From Thermosynechococcus sp. (GTDB lineage Bacteria > Cyanobacteriota > Cyanobacteriia > Thermosynechococcales > Thermosynechococcaceae), in the NCBI RefSeq assembly GCF_025999095.1, contig NZ_AP024678.1:713527-777526 (forward strand): a stretch of DNA of 64,000 nt. Direction: 5' to 3'. Made by a program: the position numbers and the translations under genes. Under the pieces are notes generated by a model that was not told the DNA's origin, did no database searches, and saw only the letters and a program-made list of their open reading frames with translations. Shown here one piece after another: positions 32,138-40,696 of the stretch (the first letter of the stretch is position 1; each line of letters opens with the position of its first letter).

Positions 32138-32665
32138 CTAATCCTCCTGAGAATGTAGAAACAATCCCACGCTTGTTGCTAACTGCTGAAAATTGGGTTC
32201 AATTCGTTGTCCTAAGTACTCTTCAACTACCCGAGCAATCATACTTGCTAAAAAGAAGGGGACACCGGTAATGCGTTTTGGATCAATCCTGAGATGGCCT
32301 CGGCTGGTGATAATCGTTGAATTGCCCACGGCAATGAATTGATTTTCCCCCTGACAGTCAACGGCCTCCGTAAAGGCATGGGGGACAATGCGCCAGCGGG
32401 TAAGATAGTCGCGATCGTCCCAATGGCTATAATCTGTCCAGGAGAGCATCGCCTCACTCAAGAATGCCCGTGCCGCCGCTGGAATTTCCCCGCCACCATG
32501 CCAAACCAAGACCATTTCTAGGGCTTGGGGCTGTTCGTTGCGCGCCTGTACTTCAATTGCCCGCACATTGGGCATCCAGTTCACCAGTTCTGGCAGGCGA
32601 TCGCGATAGGTGCGATAGACAGCGTCGCGGGGAAAGGGTAGCTCGACTTGGGAAGAAATTTCCAT
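32138..32665 (-). CDS. SRPBCC (START-like) domain protein
   Basis: A 175-residue protein with the helix-grip fold pattern of polyketide-cyclase/dehydrase proteins: VELPFPRDAVYRTYRDRLPELVNWMPNVRAIEV at the N-terminus and a C-terminal long helix (FFLASMIARVVEEYLGQRIEPNFQQLA). These proteins bind hydrophobic ligands; the ligand here is unknown. ATG 32665 is chosen because the upstream in-frame ATG lies inside the channel gene. Spaced 4 bases after the channel gene and 2 bases before the split membrane protein gene, so one transcript is likely. Confidence 0.8.
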   Translation of the reverse strand: MEISSQVELPFPRDAVYRTYRDRLPELVNWMPNVRAIEVQARNEQPQALEMVLVWHGGGEIPAAARAFLSEAMLSWTDYSHWDDRDYLTRWRIVPHAFTEAVDCQGENQFIAVGNSTIITSRGHLRIDPKRITGVPFFLASMIARVVEEYLGQRIEPNFQQLATSVGLFLHSQED

Positions 32666-32669
32666 GACC

Positions 32670-34100
32670 TTATTCCCACTGTGGACACTGCCGCGCAATC
32701 ACAACCACGTAGTCCCCCACCTGCAACTCATAGTTCAGCGGTGGATTAATATACGTTTGGCGACGCCCCTCAATGCGACGTTCCACAGCTATCAGGAGCG
32801 CATCGTCCTGCTCCTTAAGGTGGCGTTGCGCATACCAAAAGGTTTTGCCTACCAGCGTTGATGGCAAAGGCAGCCGATAAAATTGGTTCCCCACCTGTAC
32901 CGTCAGCAGCTCCGCAAAGACATCCATCGCCCCTTGATTGCGCACCGCATTGCCAATGAGGTGACCCGCCATTTCATCAGCCACAACCACATCCTCCACC
33001 CCTGCCGCTTGCAGTTGGACATTATTATTGCGATCCAAAAGCTGAGCACAGGTGTAGATTGTCGGATTGAGTTTTTCCATGGTCAGGGCAGCAAGAACAG
33101 TGCGGGCATCGCGGTCTTGATCACTGCGGGGCTGGCTGGTATCCGCCAAGAGAATGGCACGGGAGGCATGGTAAATCTGCACCTTCTCTAAAACGTCAAT
33201 GCGGGTATAGTCTCCCGAATAAAAGTAGAGGCGATTTTGATCCACTGTGCGCAATTCATTCAGGGGCAGCTGTTCCAGTTCAGCAATAATGACAATTGGT
33301 GCATAGCGGGTTTGGGGATCGGTTTGTAACTCCTCCAGCACAAGGGGGGCACTGCGATTCCAGCCGCAGAGAATAATGTGGTTGCGTAACTCATCCAAGT
33401 CAAGGTTCTTAATGCTCATGACCGACTGCAACCGCTGCACCATGAAGGCAGACACCACCCCTGTAAACACGGCAAACAAGGTCAGCCCCGCCAAAACCAC
33501 GACTAGGGTAACGATCCGCCCGGCATGGGTTTGAGGATAGGCACCAATGGGTTCGGCAGACACTAAAGAAAAGAAGCTGTACCACAGGGCATCCCCAAGG
33601 GTCTTAATGTTTGGGTTTGAGGTTCCTTCGATAATATAAAAAGCCAGGCCCCCAAAGAGCATGATCAACACAATGATTAACAGTGCTGAAATTTGGGCAC
33701 CGTAGAGACCAGAAACCTGGGGGGCAATGTAGTGCAGGTTGCGGTTCATCAGAATTGAGGCACGGGGCAGACGCAGCAGTGGCAGCAAACGAAACAGTGT
33801 CCACTGGGGCGGCATGGGGAGAATCGCCACTAGATCAAGCCAGTAGTGGCGGAAAAATCGTTGCTTTTTGCGGGCGATCGCAAATCGTAGGAATAACTCA
33901 ACAACAAAGCACAGCCGCAGGGGTAAATCCAACAGCATCACAAAAAAATTAGGGTACCCGGGCTGTATCCAGAAGAGATCGATAACCACTAAAAGTACCC
34001 ATATTAGAATCAAAACCAGCAGGCTAACTTCTACCTGTGGTGAGTGCAAAAATAGATCAAGCTGCTGTCTCAGCCGGCTTTGTCCCATAGGTGCTGCCAA
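32670..34100 (-). CDS. Ion channel with cytoplasmic TrkA-N/C-like domains
   Basis: A 476-residue protein: four hydrophobic segments in the first 120 residues resemble a voltage-sensor-like module, a pore region lies at residues 140-210, and a nucleotide-binding RCK/TrkA-N domain starts at NHIILCGWNRSAPLVL (about 250). A TrkA-C-like domain with YELQVGDYVVVIA ends it. The overall plan is that of cyanobacterial potassium or CASTOR-like channels. The pore loop reads SFFSLVSAEPIGAYP (177-189) instead of a T-x-G-Y-G filter, so ion selectivity cannot be assumed. Start at ATG 34100 or ATG 34088. First gene of a three-gene unit. Confidence 0.8.
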   Translation of the reverse strand: MAAPMGQSRLRQQLDLFLHSPQVEVSLLVLILIWVLLVVIDLFWIQPGYPNFFVMLLDLPLRLCFVVELFLRFAIARKKQRFFRHYWLDLVAILPMPPQWTLFRLLPLLRLPRASILMNRNLHYIAPQVSGLYGAQISALLIIVLIMLFGGLAFYIIEGTSNPNIKTLGDALWYSFFSLVSAEPIGAYPQTHAGRIVTLVVVLAGLTLFAVFTGVVSAFMVQRLQSVMSIKNLDLDELRNHIILCGWNRSAPLVLEELQTDPQTRYAPIVIIAELEQLPLNELRTVDQNRLYFYSGDYTRIDVLEKVQIYHASRAILLADTSQPRSDQDRDARTVLAALTMEKLNPTIYTCAQLLDRNNNVQLQAAGVEDVVVADEMAGHLIGNAVRNQGAMDVFAELLTVQVGNQFYRLPLPSTLVGKTFWYAQRHLKEQDDALLIAVERRIEGRRQTYINPPLNYELQVGDYVVVIARQCPQWE

Positions 34101-34148
34101 AAGAGAGCATTAAATTCAAATTGGCGCGATCGCCGGCCAATAATGAAC

Positions 34149-34397
34149 CTACGTGGGAATCAGTTCTCCTGGGCGCAGTTTTGCCCACCGTCCCCGTTCT
34201 TCGACAAAACTCGCACAACCGACCACATCCCACTCCAATTGAATTTCTTCCCCTTGGGTGCGGATATTCACATTGATTGTTGGCTCAATCGGCTCAAAGT
34301 CTGGCGTCAGGGTCAAATGGGGCTGCTGATGCTGCGCTTCAACGGCATGATAAGTAGTGCAGCGATCCACCAGGGCGCAGTTAACACAAATACACAT
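34149..34397 (-). CDS. ycf34: Ycf34 family protein
   Basis: An 82-residue protein starting MCICVNCALVDRC with four cysteines near the N-terminus, followed by TYHAVE and PDFEPIEPTI, the Ycf34 pattern. In Synechocystis Ycf34 was reported to bind an Fe-S cluster and affect photosynthetic electron transport. ATG 34397 is preferred over the in-frame ATG seven codons upstream because the family starts MCICVNC. Same strand as menB upstream, 44 bases away. Confidence 0.88.
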   Translation of the reverse strand: MCICVNCALVDRCTTYHAVEAQHQQPHLTLTPDFEPIEPTINVNIRTQGEEIQLEWDVVGCASFVEERGRWAKLRPGELIPT

Positions 34398-34441
34398 GGC
34401 GAACTCTCCCAATGCCACATGCTCCTACTCTAGCGCATCCC

Positions 34442-35278
34442 CTAAGGTCGCCAAGGAAACTGCTGAAAGTTGGGGGGGCGTTTTTCCAAAAAGGCGGTCT
34501 TGCCCTCGGCACTCTCTTGGGTGAGGTAGTACAGCAGCGTTGCATTCCCCGCTAATTCTTGTAGACCGGCCTGACCATCACAATCGGCATTGAAGGCCGC
34601 CTTTAGGCAGCGAATGGCCAAGGGACTTTTGGTGAGAATCTCCTGCGCCCAGCGGATTCCCTCTGCCTCTAGCTCCTCAACCGGCACAACGGCATTCACC
34701 AAGCCCATCGCCAGAGCCTCCTGAGCCGTGTATTGCCGACAGAGAAACCAAATTTCCCGCGCTTTTTTTTGACCCACAATGCGGGCGAGATAACTAGCAC
34801 CAAACCCGGCATCAAAACTGCCCACCTTTGGCCCCGTTTGGCCAAAAATGGCATTGTCTGCCGCAATGGTGAGGTCACAGACAAGGTGGAGCACATGACC
34901 ACCACCAATAGCATAGCCGGCCACAAGGGCAATCACGACCTTGGGTAGGGAGCGAATTTGCCGTTGCAGATCCAGCACATTCAGCCGCGCCACCCCCTGC
35001 TCGTCGAGGTAACCCGCCTCACCGCGAATGCTTTGGTCGCCACCCGCACAAAACGCATACCTACCATCCGTGTGGGGACCTGCCCCGGTGAGCAAGACAA
35101 CCCCAATGGTGGGATCGTTGCGGGCATCCTCAAAGGCCTGACTCATTTCAACAATGGTTTGAGGGCGAAAGGCATTGCGCTTGTGGGGGCGATTAATCGT
35201 AATTTTGGCAATGCCCGTCGTTTTGTGGTAGAGGATGTCAGTGTAGTTGTGAACCTGCTGCCAGTGGACGCTGTCCAT
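34442..35278 (-). CDS. menB: 1,4-dihydroxy-2-naphthoyl-CoA synthase
   Basis: Crotonase-fold enzyme closing the naphthoate ring in phylloquinone (photosystem I quinone) synthesis. The 278 residues include [14 protein letters not shown] near 26, the oxyanion hole segments [11 protein letters not shown] near 77 and [19 protein letters not shown] near 125, and [29 protein letters not shown] near 150, all diagnostic for MenB rather than enoyl-CoA hydratase. The last residues (FQQFPWRP) also match. Divergent from the helicase gene, with 267 bases between. Confidence 0.95.
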   Translation of the reverse strand: MDSVHWQQVHNYTDILYHKTTGIAKITINRPHKRNAFRPQTIVEMSQAFEDARNDPTIGVVLLTGAGPHTDGRYAFCAGGDQSIRGEAGYLDEQGVARLNVLDLQRQIRSLPKVVIALVAGYAIGGGHVLHLVCDLTIAADNAIFGQTGPKVGSFDAGFGASYLARIVGQKKAREIWFLCRQYTAQEALAMGLVNAVVPVEELEAEGIRWAQEILTKSPLAIRCLKAAFNADCDGQAGLQELAGNATLLYYLTQESAEGKTAFLEKRPPNFQQFPWRP

Positions 35279-35545
35279 AAAGTATCATCGCCGAGGTGAA
35301 CCCCCATTGTACCCTGAGAATTCCCGGGTTGAGGGGGGGATAGCATGGCCTAACAATTGACCTCTTCCACCTGTGGCAGTTCCCAAGAGCAAGCCCACCG
35401 ACGGCAACCTGCCAGAAAATGCTTGATGGTCTCTTGCCATGAATTCTTGATAACGGTCCTGCGCTACGAAGGCGCGGGCGGCCGCCAATGGGTTGCCCCG
35501 TAATCCTCAGGTATCATAAAACTCTAGGCACATGGGCATAGCAGT

Positions 35546-37876
35546 ATGATGAGCAGTGATTTTCTCGCAGGACTCAATCCCTCACAGCGGCAGGCGGTAG
35601 AGCACTACTCGGGTCCCCTGTTGGTGGTGGCAGGAGCCGGTTCTGGGAAAACGCGCACGCTCACCTATCGAATTGCCCATTTGATTCGCCATCATCAGGT
35701 AGCACCAGAGAATATCTTGGCGGTGACGTTTACCAATAAGGCTGCCCGCGAAATGAAGGAGCGCCTTGAAACCCTTTTTAGCCAAGAGATGGCCAAGCAA
35801 CTCTACGGCAGAGACTGGCTGGATCTGTCCCCTGCCGAACAGCAGCGGGTGCGATCGCGCGTCTATCACACCTACACCAAGCCCCTGTGGATTGGCACCT
35901 TCCACAGCCTATGTGCTCGACTCCTGCGCTTGGAAATTGAGGCCTATCAACATCCCCAAGGGTATCGCTGGACGCGGCATTTTACAATTTTTGATGAGTC
36001 GGACGTACAAAGCCTAATTAAGGAAATTATTACGGGTGAACTCAATCTCGATGAGCGCAGGCATGACCCGCGCGCTATCCGCTACAAAATTAGCCATGCC
36101 AAAAACCGCGGACTAAGCCCAGATCAATTGGAGCAGGAGCAAAGATCGCCCGCTGGTCGTGTAGCAGCAGAGGTTTATCGTCGCTATGAGGCGGCTCTTG
36201 CCAAGAATAATGCCCTTGATTTTGATGATTTAATTTTGCGAACAGTGCATCTGCTGCAACAGCGCCCTGAGCGTCTTGACTATTGGCATCAGCAGTTCCA
36301 GCATATCCTGGTGGATGAATACCAAGATACCAATCGCACCCAATACGATTTCATTCGGCTGTTGGCCACCAATGGCACCCCCCCTCAACAGTTTCAGAAT
36401 TGGCGCAATCGCTCAATTTTTGTTGTGGGTGATATAGATCAATCCATCTATTCATTTCGCTGCGCCGATTTCACTATCCTGATGAATTTCCAGCAGGATT
36501 TTGGCGATCGCCTACCCGATCAGGATACCCGCACAATGATCAAGTTGGAAGAAAACTATCGCTCCGTCGCCAACATTTTGCAGGCCGCCAATTATCTCAT
36601 TGAGCACAACAGTGAACGCATTGATAAAGTGCTACGTCCCACCAAGGATCCCGGTCCGCCCATTCACTGTGAATGTTGCGACACCGAAGCCGATGAAGCC
36701 TATTTCATTGCCCAACAGATTAAAGCCTTGGGCAGTCAATCCCTCGAACCCCAATGGGGACGGTTTGCGATTCTCTACCGTACCAATGCCCAATCTCGCC
36801 CCTTTGAGGAGGCTTTAGTTCGCGCCAATATTCCCTACACCGTGGTCGGTGGTCTCAAGTTCTATGAGCGCAGGGAAGTCAAGGATATTCTCGCCTACCT
36901 GCGGCTGCTGCAAAACCCTCAAGACACCGTGAGTCTGCGGCGAATTATCAATGTGCCGCGCCGCGGCATTGGCAAAACGACGCTAGAGCGCCTCAGTGAG
37001 GCTGCCCAAACCCTTGGCATTTCCCTGTGGGACTTGATTGCTGATACCGAATCCATGACGCCGTTGGCCGGGCGAGCTAGCCGTGCACTGCAGCAGTTTG
37101 TGACCCTCATGACCCGCCTGCGATCGCTAGTAGACGATATCGAACTGCCCGAACTGGTGAAAACCGTGATTGAAGAGACAGGCTACCGCCGCGAGCTCGA
37201 AAACGAAGGCACCGACGAAAGCTTAGAGCGACTGCAAAACCTGATGGAATTGGTCAACGCTGCCCAGCAATTTAGCGAGGAGAATGCGGAGGCCAGCCTC
37301 AGCGATTTCCTCAACAGTTCTGCCCTCACCTCAGATTTGGATACATTGCAAGAGGGAGAGGGGGTCGTCTCCCTAATGACCTTGCATGCTGCCAAGGGGC
37401 TAGAATTTCCCGTTGTCTTTTTAGTGGGGATGGAACAGGGACTGTTTCCCAACTTCCGCAGTCTCAACGACCCCATGGCCCTAGAAGAGGAACGCCGCCT
37501 CTGCTATGTGGGCATTACCCGTGCCCAGGAGCGCCTCTTTCTGACCTTTGCCCAAAGCCGTCGTCTCTACAATGGCAGGGAAGACACAATACCGTCGCAA
37601 TTTCTGACGGAGCTACCCCCAGAACTGCTCACGGGCAATGTTCAACGCCGCCCTCCAAGGGCCGCTGTCACGCAGGTATCCCCCTCGCAGTTGAGCAGGG
37701 GTGCTGCTTCTCCTTGGCGGGTGGGCGATCGCATTCTCCATCCCGTCTATGGCGAAGGGGAAATTACCCATGTCTTCAATGTGGGAGCGAAACTCTCTTT
37801 GGCAGTTCGCTTTCCGCGACGCGGTCAGAAAGTCGTCGATCCGCGCCTGACCCCCCTTGAGAAGCTCAGCTCCTAA
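35546..37876 (+). CDS. pcrA: UvrD/PcrA-type DNA helicase
   Basis: Superfamily 1A 3'-5' helicase for nucleotide excision and replication repair. The 776 residues have Walker A AGAGSGKT near residues 30-36, motif Ia (FTNKAAREMKERL), Walker B VDEYQDTN near 254, motif III GDIDQSIYSFR, motif IV (ENYRS) and the C-terminal VTLHAAKGLEFPVVFLVGMEQG-like motif V/VI (LMTLHAAKGLEFP, YVGITRAQERL). The end has a Tudor-like PcrA tail (VGDRILHPVYGEGEITHVF). Preceded by a weak ribosome site; a second Met follows directly. It is the last host gene before the island. Confidence 0.93.
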   Translation: MMSSDFLAGLNPSQRQAVEHYSGPLLVVAGAGSGKTRTLTYRIAHLIRHHQVAPENILAVTFTNKAAREMKERLETLFSQEMAKQLYGRDWLDLSPAEQQRVRSRVYHTYTKPLWIGTFHSLCARLLRLEIEAYQHPQGYRWTRHFTIFDESDVQSLIKEIITGELNLDERRHDPRAIRYKISHAKNRGLSPDQLEQEQRSPAGRVAAEVYRRYEAALAKNNALDFDDLILRTVHLLQQRPERLDYWHQQFQHILVDEYQDTNRTQYDFIRLLATNGTPPQQFQNWRNRSIFVVGDIDQSIYSFRCADFTILMNFQQDFGDRLPDQDTRTMIKLEENYRSVANILQAANYLIEHNSERIDKVLRPTKDPGPPIHCECCDTEADEAYFIAQQIKALGSQSLEPQWGRFAILYRTNAQSRPFEEALVRANIPYTVVGGLKFYERREVKDILAYLRLLQNPQDTVSLRRIINVPRRGIGKTTLERLSEAAQTLGISLWDLIADTESMTPLAGRASRALQQFVTLMTRLRSLVDDIELPELVKTVIEETGYRRELENEGTDESLERLQNLMELVNAAQQFSEENAEASLSDFLNSSALTSDLDTLQEGEGVVSLMTLHAAKGLEFPVVFLVGMEQGLFPNFRSLNDPMALEEERRLCYVGITRAQERLFLTFAQSRRLYNGREDTIPSQFLTELPPELLTGNVQRRPPRAAVTQVSPSQLSRGAASPWRVGDRILHPVYGEGEITHVFNVGAKLSLAVRFPRRGQKVVDPRLTPLEKLSS

Positions 37877-38476
37877 ACTCGGCTCATACTCTCCAGCTCT
37901 CGATGTTCAGGTTTGTGACCAATGAGTAGGTTCACCAGCCGTTGAGTTTGTTCAATGAGTTTGTTGACCGAAACGCCTACACTCTGCCCATCCTCTTGAG
38001 TAGTTCAGGTGCAACCTGTCTGTAACATAGGGGATTGGTAGGAGCGGATCAAAACTGGATGGAGTCCTCCCGGGATGGGTCATCTCCTTGGCAATAAACA
38101 AAATTGAGTTTGCGGTCAGTGGCGTGGATCCTGCAGCCATTCGGTATTAGAACTGAATGGGTCCTTTGGGAAGGTAGAGGTGGTAGAGTACGCGTGCTAA
38201 CGCATGGCTACACGGACCTCAAAATGTCCTTCTAGATATCATCTCAAGTTTAAGTTACTTAAGGCAGCGGATAAGCCTCTGAGAAATCAAATACCCTGCG
38301 CTGAACCCACTCACCCCCCGCCTAGGTTACAAACGCGTGTAAATCAGCATGTGTTCACCTAAACCTCTTGATAGTGTTGCCGGATGACTCGTTTCGCAAC
38401 TGGTCATTGCGCCGCCCGACTGCTAGCGTTTCGGCCACCGCGCGGAGTGAGTCGGCTGGAAGCGCGTGTTGGGCGA
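37877..38476. other. Gap at the left edge of the foreign island
   Basis: Six hundred bases without a convincing gene between the host helicase and the first island gene. No tRNA, no obvious terminator hairpin and no direct repeat matching the tRNA-Leu region was found by eye. The last 100 bases (from about 38380) become GC-rich and lack HIP1 sites, so the junction is probably within this stretch, but its exact point is not visible. Confidence 0.5.
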
Positions 38477-39628
38477 TTACTCGATGTTTGCATCTATCTT
38501 TTGCTGCACAAATTCACGTGCCAAATCCAATATCTCCTCGATACTCCTGCAACTATAGTTTGTTCCCATCACAACTTTACGTGCCAAATCCAATATCTTC
38601 TTGATACGCTCCCAACCATAGTTTGTTCCCAGCCACCATCCAGGAACGATTTCAATAGAGTCTCCTTCCACCAAGTGCGGTTTGTTCGGATAGAGTTTCT
38701 GCTTATCACGGGCTATGTATCTCCGTATCCTTCCATGCTTTTCTGATGCAAATCGGTCAAGAAAACCAGGATCAGCTTCCGCCAAAAACTGAAAGACCTT
38801 TACCATGAACTCTTTCGCCGATGCAGCCTCGTACGTCTTGCCTTCAAACACGAATGAAAAACTGCCTGTGGTTCGGGATCGGGAAGTCTGCTTCCGGTTT
38901 TTTGGTGCCCGGCGCATAGCCGTTTGTTGATGCGACGGTATCGGATATGCAGAAACGACACCAAGATGGTGATTCGATTTTAAAAATTCGCTACACAAAT
39001 CCAAATCCGGCCTATAGCCACAGAGATCTTCAACTTTTTCGGCTAATAATTCCAACAACAATGAATCAGGCTCTTCAAGCAAACTCTTCCAAGCTCTTGG
39101 GAGTGTTGCCTCAATTTCTCTACTCCGGGCCACGTTTTGATAATCTGCACGTGCAGATTCTAAAGCTTCGCCAGAACACACTCTTTCATAGTGGAGATAT
39201 CGTTCAAGCCTGCTGACCGCTTCTTCGATCTCACGCTCAAGAAGGTCGAGCTTATATACTCTCCTTTCATCATATCGGCCCTGTTCAGCAGGAAGATAAA
39301 AACTCCACTCTTGTCCATCTGTCAGGACGGCCACTGGAACTCCCGAATGAAAGGCGTATTGGAATAGCTGTCTATCAGCCCCTTCCGAAATGCCAACCCT
39401 CTTGACCTCAATAAATATCAATGGACGAAGGGCCGGATGACAGAGTGCAAAATCGACACGGCCCCCTTCGACCGAGAATTGGGGGACAACTACATTTGTA
39501 TCAAATACGGGCCATCCTAGTTCCTGCAAGATCAGAAGAAGAATTCCCTGGGAAACAGCAGCCTCAGATATAAACTCACCACGCCGGAGACGTTCTCGAA
39601 TCGTTTCTATATGGTTTGAAATTGTCAT
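38477..39628 (-). CDS. Restriction-like PD-(D/E)XK nuclease with HsdR_N-type domain
   Basis: A 383-residue protein. Residues 10-125 look like the type I restriction HsdR N-terminal nuclease fold: helix ISEAAVSQGILLLILQELGWPVFD, then the catalytic core with Asp in GGRVDFALCHPALRPLIFIEVKRVG (D near 58, E-x-K near 73-75), then LTDGQEWSFYLP. The middle is helical with unknown role. The end (about 335-380) contains a near-exact tandem copy of one 21-residue unit (GTNYGWERIKKILDLARKV / GTNYSCRSIEEILDLAREF). The first Met gives the full nuclease domain. It probably cuts or senses DNA, but no partner methylase is adjacent. Confidence 0.7.
   Translation of the reverse strand: MTISNHIETIRERLRRGEFISEAAVSQGILLLILQELGWPVFDTNVVVPQFSVEGGRVDFALCHPALRPLIFIEVKRVGISEGADRQLFQYAFHSGVPVAVLTDGQEWSFYLPAEQGRYDERRVYKLDLLEREIEEAVSRLERYLHYERVCSGEALESARADYQNVARSREIEATLPRAWKSLLEEPDSLLLELLAEKVEDLCGYRPDLDLCSEFLKSNHHLGVVSAYPIPSHQQTAMRRAPKNRKQTSRSRTTGSFSFVFEGKTYEAASAKEFMVKVFQFLAEADPGFLDRFASEKHGRIRRYIARDKQKLYPNKPHLVEGDSIEIVPGWWLGTNYGWERIKKILDLARKVVMGTNYSCRSIEEILDLAREFVQQKIDANIE
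38516..38631 (+). repeat. 53-bp near-identical repeat, 63-bp period, in the nuclease 3' end
   Basis: Copies at 38516-38568 and 38579-38631 (beginning ACGTGCCAAATCCAATAT) are nearly identical and keep the reading frame, so the repeat adds 21 residues to the protein. It looks like a recent in-frame duplication. Confidence 0.85.
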
Positions 39629-39703
39629 TTATACACCTTCTTTTTTACAACTTATTACGAGTATGCTTATTTACGACCGCAAAAACTCGCGCCGCAATTC
39701 GGT

Positions 39704-40000
39704 CTAACAAGTTTCACCGGTTTGTGCCTCAAAAACAATGTCATCCCAAAAACAGTAGTAAAGGTGTGACCACCTTTCATAGATTTTTCTAAAGATGACC
39801 GGGTTATCATCTTCCGATAACGCCAAAGTATCAACTTTGCCCGAGTGCTGTACGCCCGTGGGAAATTCTGACTGCACCAACTGACAATTGAACACTGTTT
39901 CAAGATTCCGTTCGACAAGTATTTGAAGATTTTTCTCAAGTGCAAAATTGAATTACATCAGAACAGGTAACTTTTGATCTGTGATTTCAAATAGTGACAT
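39704..40000 (-). pseudogene. Remnant of a DUF5655/DUF91-like nuclease-type protein
   Basis: From ATG 40000 the frame reads MSLFEITDQKLPVLM, then a TAA stop at about 39953-39955. It then continues in the same frame as FNFALEKNLQILVERNLETVFNCQLV (two parts), EFPTG and GKVDTLALSEDDNPVI. This is the N-terminal pattern of the DUF5655-like / NucS-like putative nucleases (helix, E-K-x-L-Q-x-L-x-E-x-N-L-E, H-x-G-x-x-D-T-L). After PVIF the sequence no longer follows the family, where V-I-I-E-Y-K is expected, and stops at 39704, so most of the protein is gone. One nonsense change plus a 3' truncation make it non-functional. Family recall is by eye. Confidence 0.55.
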
Positions 40001-40299
40001 AGATTTTTCTCAACGATACTTTGATTTTGCAAGGGGCAAGCCAACGCAAGAAACTGTTGAAAAAACCCTTTTTCGCGGAGCGAAGCCTGCCTGGGGTGGC
40101 TAGCGCGGCGGAGTGAGGGGGCATGCCAAGCGGTTGGGGCAGGGATTTTCGGCTAATTCGGCGTCTCAAACACACAGATTTTCCTCACACTATGTACTAG
40201 TGCGTACAGTTTCCATTGTACATCCACTTTCAATTTCGAGTGCAGCCTGAATCGGTTCATGTGTTTGTGAATACAAATGTGCGATGTTCCTCTTGGGTT

Positions 40300-40546
40300 G
40301 AAGGGACTGCAGTCAGGTTTTCCTCAACTCCATCACGAGGGCCTCCTGCGCGGGTGAAAGCCTTTTTTGCAGACGGTGCGCTGTGTGTGGGCGCTCTTCA
40401 AAGGTGGTGCGGTGTTTCCACTTGGACACCGTCATGGGGGAGGTTCCGTAGCGCCTGGCCAGCATGCAATCGAGTCAGAGCTCGCCGCAATTCCCGGCCG
40501 AATCGCGGGCGTGGTGCGAGTGCCCTTTGTGTAGCCGGATGAGCAT
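40300..40546 (-). pseudogene. Decayed IS481-type transposase fragment
   Basis: On the minus strand three frames together rebuild the N-terminus of an IS481/IS3-like transposase. They give a start M-L-I-R-L-H-K, then KGTRTTPAIRPGIAASSDS in a second frame, then LARRYGTSPMTVSKWKHRTTFEERPHTAHRLQ in the first frame (helix-turn-helix), and LSPAQEALVMELRKT ending at TGA. At least two frameshifts and one nonsense codon are present, and the DDE integrase core is missing. No inverted repeats were found. It marks past mobile-element activity just upstream of the defence operon. Confidence 0.55.
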
Positions 40547-40635
40547 GCACTGACCTCCTTAAACCGTCGGACCATGCCCGGAAGCAATCTCAGCTAGGAT
40601 GCTGCGGGCCATCAGGTAACTATGGTGGGAAGATA

Positions 40636-40664
40636 TTGTATAGTCGCCTGCTGCATTGTATAAT
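40636..40664 (+). promoter_or_regulatory. Sigma70-like promoter of the defence operon with direct repeats
   Basis: TTGTAT (40636-40641), a 17-base spacer and TATAAT (40659-40664) form a near-consensus promoter 32 bases before the GTG of the first operon gene. The octamer ATTGTATA occurs twice (40635-40642 and 40655-40662), exactly 20 bases apart, and the block is flanked by TGGGAA and TTTCCCG, an imperfect inverted repeat. The repeats could be a repressor site, which is inference. Confidence 0.7.
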
Positions 40665-40696
40665 TTCCCGCCATATTACAGAGCAACGCAATCGCA

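Noticed and set aside
37877-38476. Attachment site with a tRNA-Leu repeat at the left edge
   Set aside because: No stretch matching the 3' end of tRNA-Leu was found by eye, and the tRNA is intact.
39667-39945. 92-codon minus-strand frame with a normal start
   Set aside because: Its frame differs from the conserved nuclease-like frame and its sequence has no motif; the remnant in the other frame explains the region better.
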